Shown here: one piece after another, positions 63,258 through 64,000 of the stretch
How positions within the stretch are numbered: position 1 is the first letter of the stretch
How the letters are laid out: each line of letters starts with the position of its first letter
Assembly (NCBI RefSeq): GCF_014202975.1
Contig: NZ_JACHHZ010000006.1
Location: forward strand, 372,001-436,000
From: Povalibacter uvarum
Lineage (GTDB): Bacteria > Pseudomonadota > Gammaproteobacteria > Steroidobacterales > Steroidobacteraceae
Direction of reading: 5' to 3'
DNA length: 64,000 bases
Translations under genes and position numbers: made by a program
The notes under the pieces: model-generated
Told to the model about the DNA's origin: nothing
The model's input: the letters and a program-made list of their open reading frames with translations, nothing else
The model's database searches: none

Positions 63258-64000
63258 ATGTCCATGAAACCCATGGGGACACCCGCGGCGCGCGGGAGTC
63301 GCAATGCGCTCCTGCGCAGTGCGGTACGGCGCGCTGGTGCGCCGTTGCTCACGCTCGCGACGGCTGGCGTCGTCGGCTCTGCCTGGATGCAGACCGCTAC
63401 CGCGCAGGAAGTCGAGGAAGTCGTCGTCGTAGGCCAACGCCAGTCGATGGAGACTTCGCAGCAGATCAAGATGGAGGCCGACACGTTCGTCGATTCGATC
63501 ACCGCAACGGACATCGGTGCCTTCCCGGACAAGTCTGTCGCAGAAGCGTTGCAGCGCGTGCCCGGCATCACGGTGTCGCGATTGCAGTCGAGCGACGACA
63601 GTACGCACTTCTCGGCCGAACCGGCCAGCGTGCTGATCCGCGGCCTCACGTTCGTTCGCACCGAGTTCAACGGTCGCGACAGCTTCTCCGCCGATGGTTA
63701 CCGCGGTCTCAACTTCAACGACATCTCGCCGGAGCTCATGGCGGGCGTGGACTCGTACAAGAACCAGACGGCGGAGATGATCGAAGGCGGCATCGCGGGC
63801 ACGGTGAACCTGCGCACCCGCCTGCCTTTTGATTCCGACGGCCAGGTGATCTCGCTCACAGGTCGCGCCAACTACGGCGACCGCAGCGACGACACCACGT
63901 ACGAAGCGTCCGGCATCTACAGCAACGTGTGGGACATGGACATCGGCCGCATCGGCGCGATGATCAACTACGCCTACTCGCACGTCCGCACGCAGACCGA
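63258..64000 (+). CDS. TonB-dependent receptor, N-terminal part; C-terminus beyond window
   Basis: About 247 residues to the window edge. Signal sequence (APLLTLATAGVVGSAWMQTATAQ) leads straight to the TonB-box/plug region EEVVVVGQRQSMETSQQIKMEADTFVDSITATDIGAFPDKSVAEALQRVPGITVSRLQS. There is no STN domain. The plug and first strands are nearly the same as in the receptor at 56931-60515 (FSADGYRGLNFNDISPELMAGV, EMIEGGIAGTVNLRTRLPFD), so the two are close paralogs. The ribosome site AAAGGGG and promoter site suggest LacI-type rather than sigma/FecR control. Confidence 0.93.
   Translation, partial: MSMKPMGTPAARGSRNALLRSAVRRAGAPLLTLATAGVVGSAWMQTATAQEVEEVVVVGQRQSMETSQQIKMEADTFVDSITATDIGAFPDKSVAEALQRVPGITVSRLQSSDDSTHFSAEPASVLIRGLTFVRTEFNGRDSFSADGYRGLNFNDISPELMAGVDSYKNQTAEMIEGGIAGTVNLRTRLPFDSDGQVISLTGRANYGDRSDDTTYEASGIYSNVWDMDIGRIGAMINYAYSHVRTQT

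Noticed and set aside
63182-63670. Minus-strand frame across the start of the last receptor
   Set aside because: Mirror frame of a TonB receptor plug; plus strand has signal peptide, TonB box and near identity to the 56931 receptor.

Overview
The window is high-GC DNA from a Gram-negative saprophyte. Four TonB-dependent receptors (one cut by the window edge), many lipoprotein signal sequences, SIS/NagA/NagE/NagX-type aminosugar genes and a FecI-FecR-STN receptor cascade point to a gammaproteobacterium of the Xanthomonadales/Nevskiales/Steroidobacteraceae kind. That taxonomic guess is inference from gene content only. Coding density is very high, with many 1-4 base overlaps. I saw no rRNA, tRNA, CRISPR array, transposase or phage gene.

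Layout. 1-7.4 kb: a partial GNAT acetyltransferase, a LacI regulator, a DUF1254/DUF1214 exported protein and a four-gene Yip1-HlyD-LolD-MacB transporter operon. 7.4-14.2 kb: exported or membrane genes of mixed role (HEXXH metallopeptidase, SLT-like lipoprotein, ABA4-like membrane protein, GMC oxidoreductase, small lipoprotein). 14.2-26 kb: an alpha-glucan (starch/maltodextrin) locus on the minus strand: aldose epimerase, GH13 alpha-glucosidase, GH97, TonB receptor, GH13 amylase, sugar MFS permease and a VOC protein. Two of its promoter regions carry an identical 17-base operator. 26-40.2 kb: a chitin/GlcNAc locus: NagX, a PTS transporter NagE with a duplicated IIB domain, a EIIA-HPr-EI fusion, GH20 hexosaminidase and a TonB receptor on the minus strand, facing the divergent GntR regulator, SIS-type GlcN-6-P deaminase and NagA. 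The divergent promoter holds ATTGG repeats spaced 11 bp apart.

40.3-51.9 kb: housekeeping and poorly known genes: DUF3025, a DUF899/DUF2182 pair with a divergent TPR-wHTH regulator and a beta-propeller gene, two unknown exported or anchored proteins, VOC, GNAT, phosphoglucomutase, and a MerR/DUF2938 divergent pair with a MerR-type promoter. 52-64 kb: a second polysaccharide locus, probably xylan: a multidomain GH10 xylanase lipoprotein behind a LacI-type palindrome, a second GH97, a large STN-TonB receptor with its own FecR and ECF sigma factor, a DUF6445 protein and the start of a paralogous TonB receptor without the STN domain.

Together these genes describe outer-membrane capture of starch, chitin and xylan oligosaccharides, periplasmic hydrolysis, inner-membrane import and entry into glycolysis, including via Pgm. 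Main points for a second look are: two hairpin elements built of 7-base repeats whose outer arm supplies the stop codon of the neighbouring gene; the helically phased operator array of the GlcNAc locus; the degenerate second IIB domain of NagE; a membrane-anchored receiver protein without output domain; and the receptor paralogs under apparently different control.
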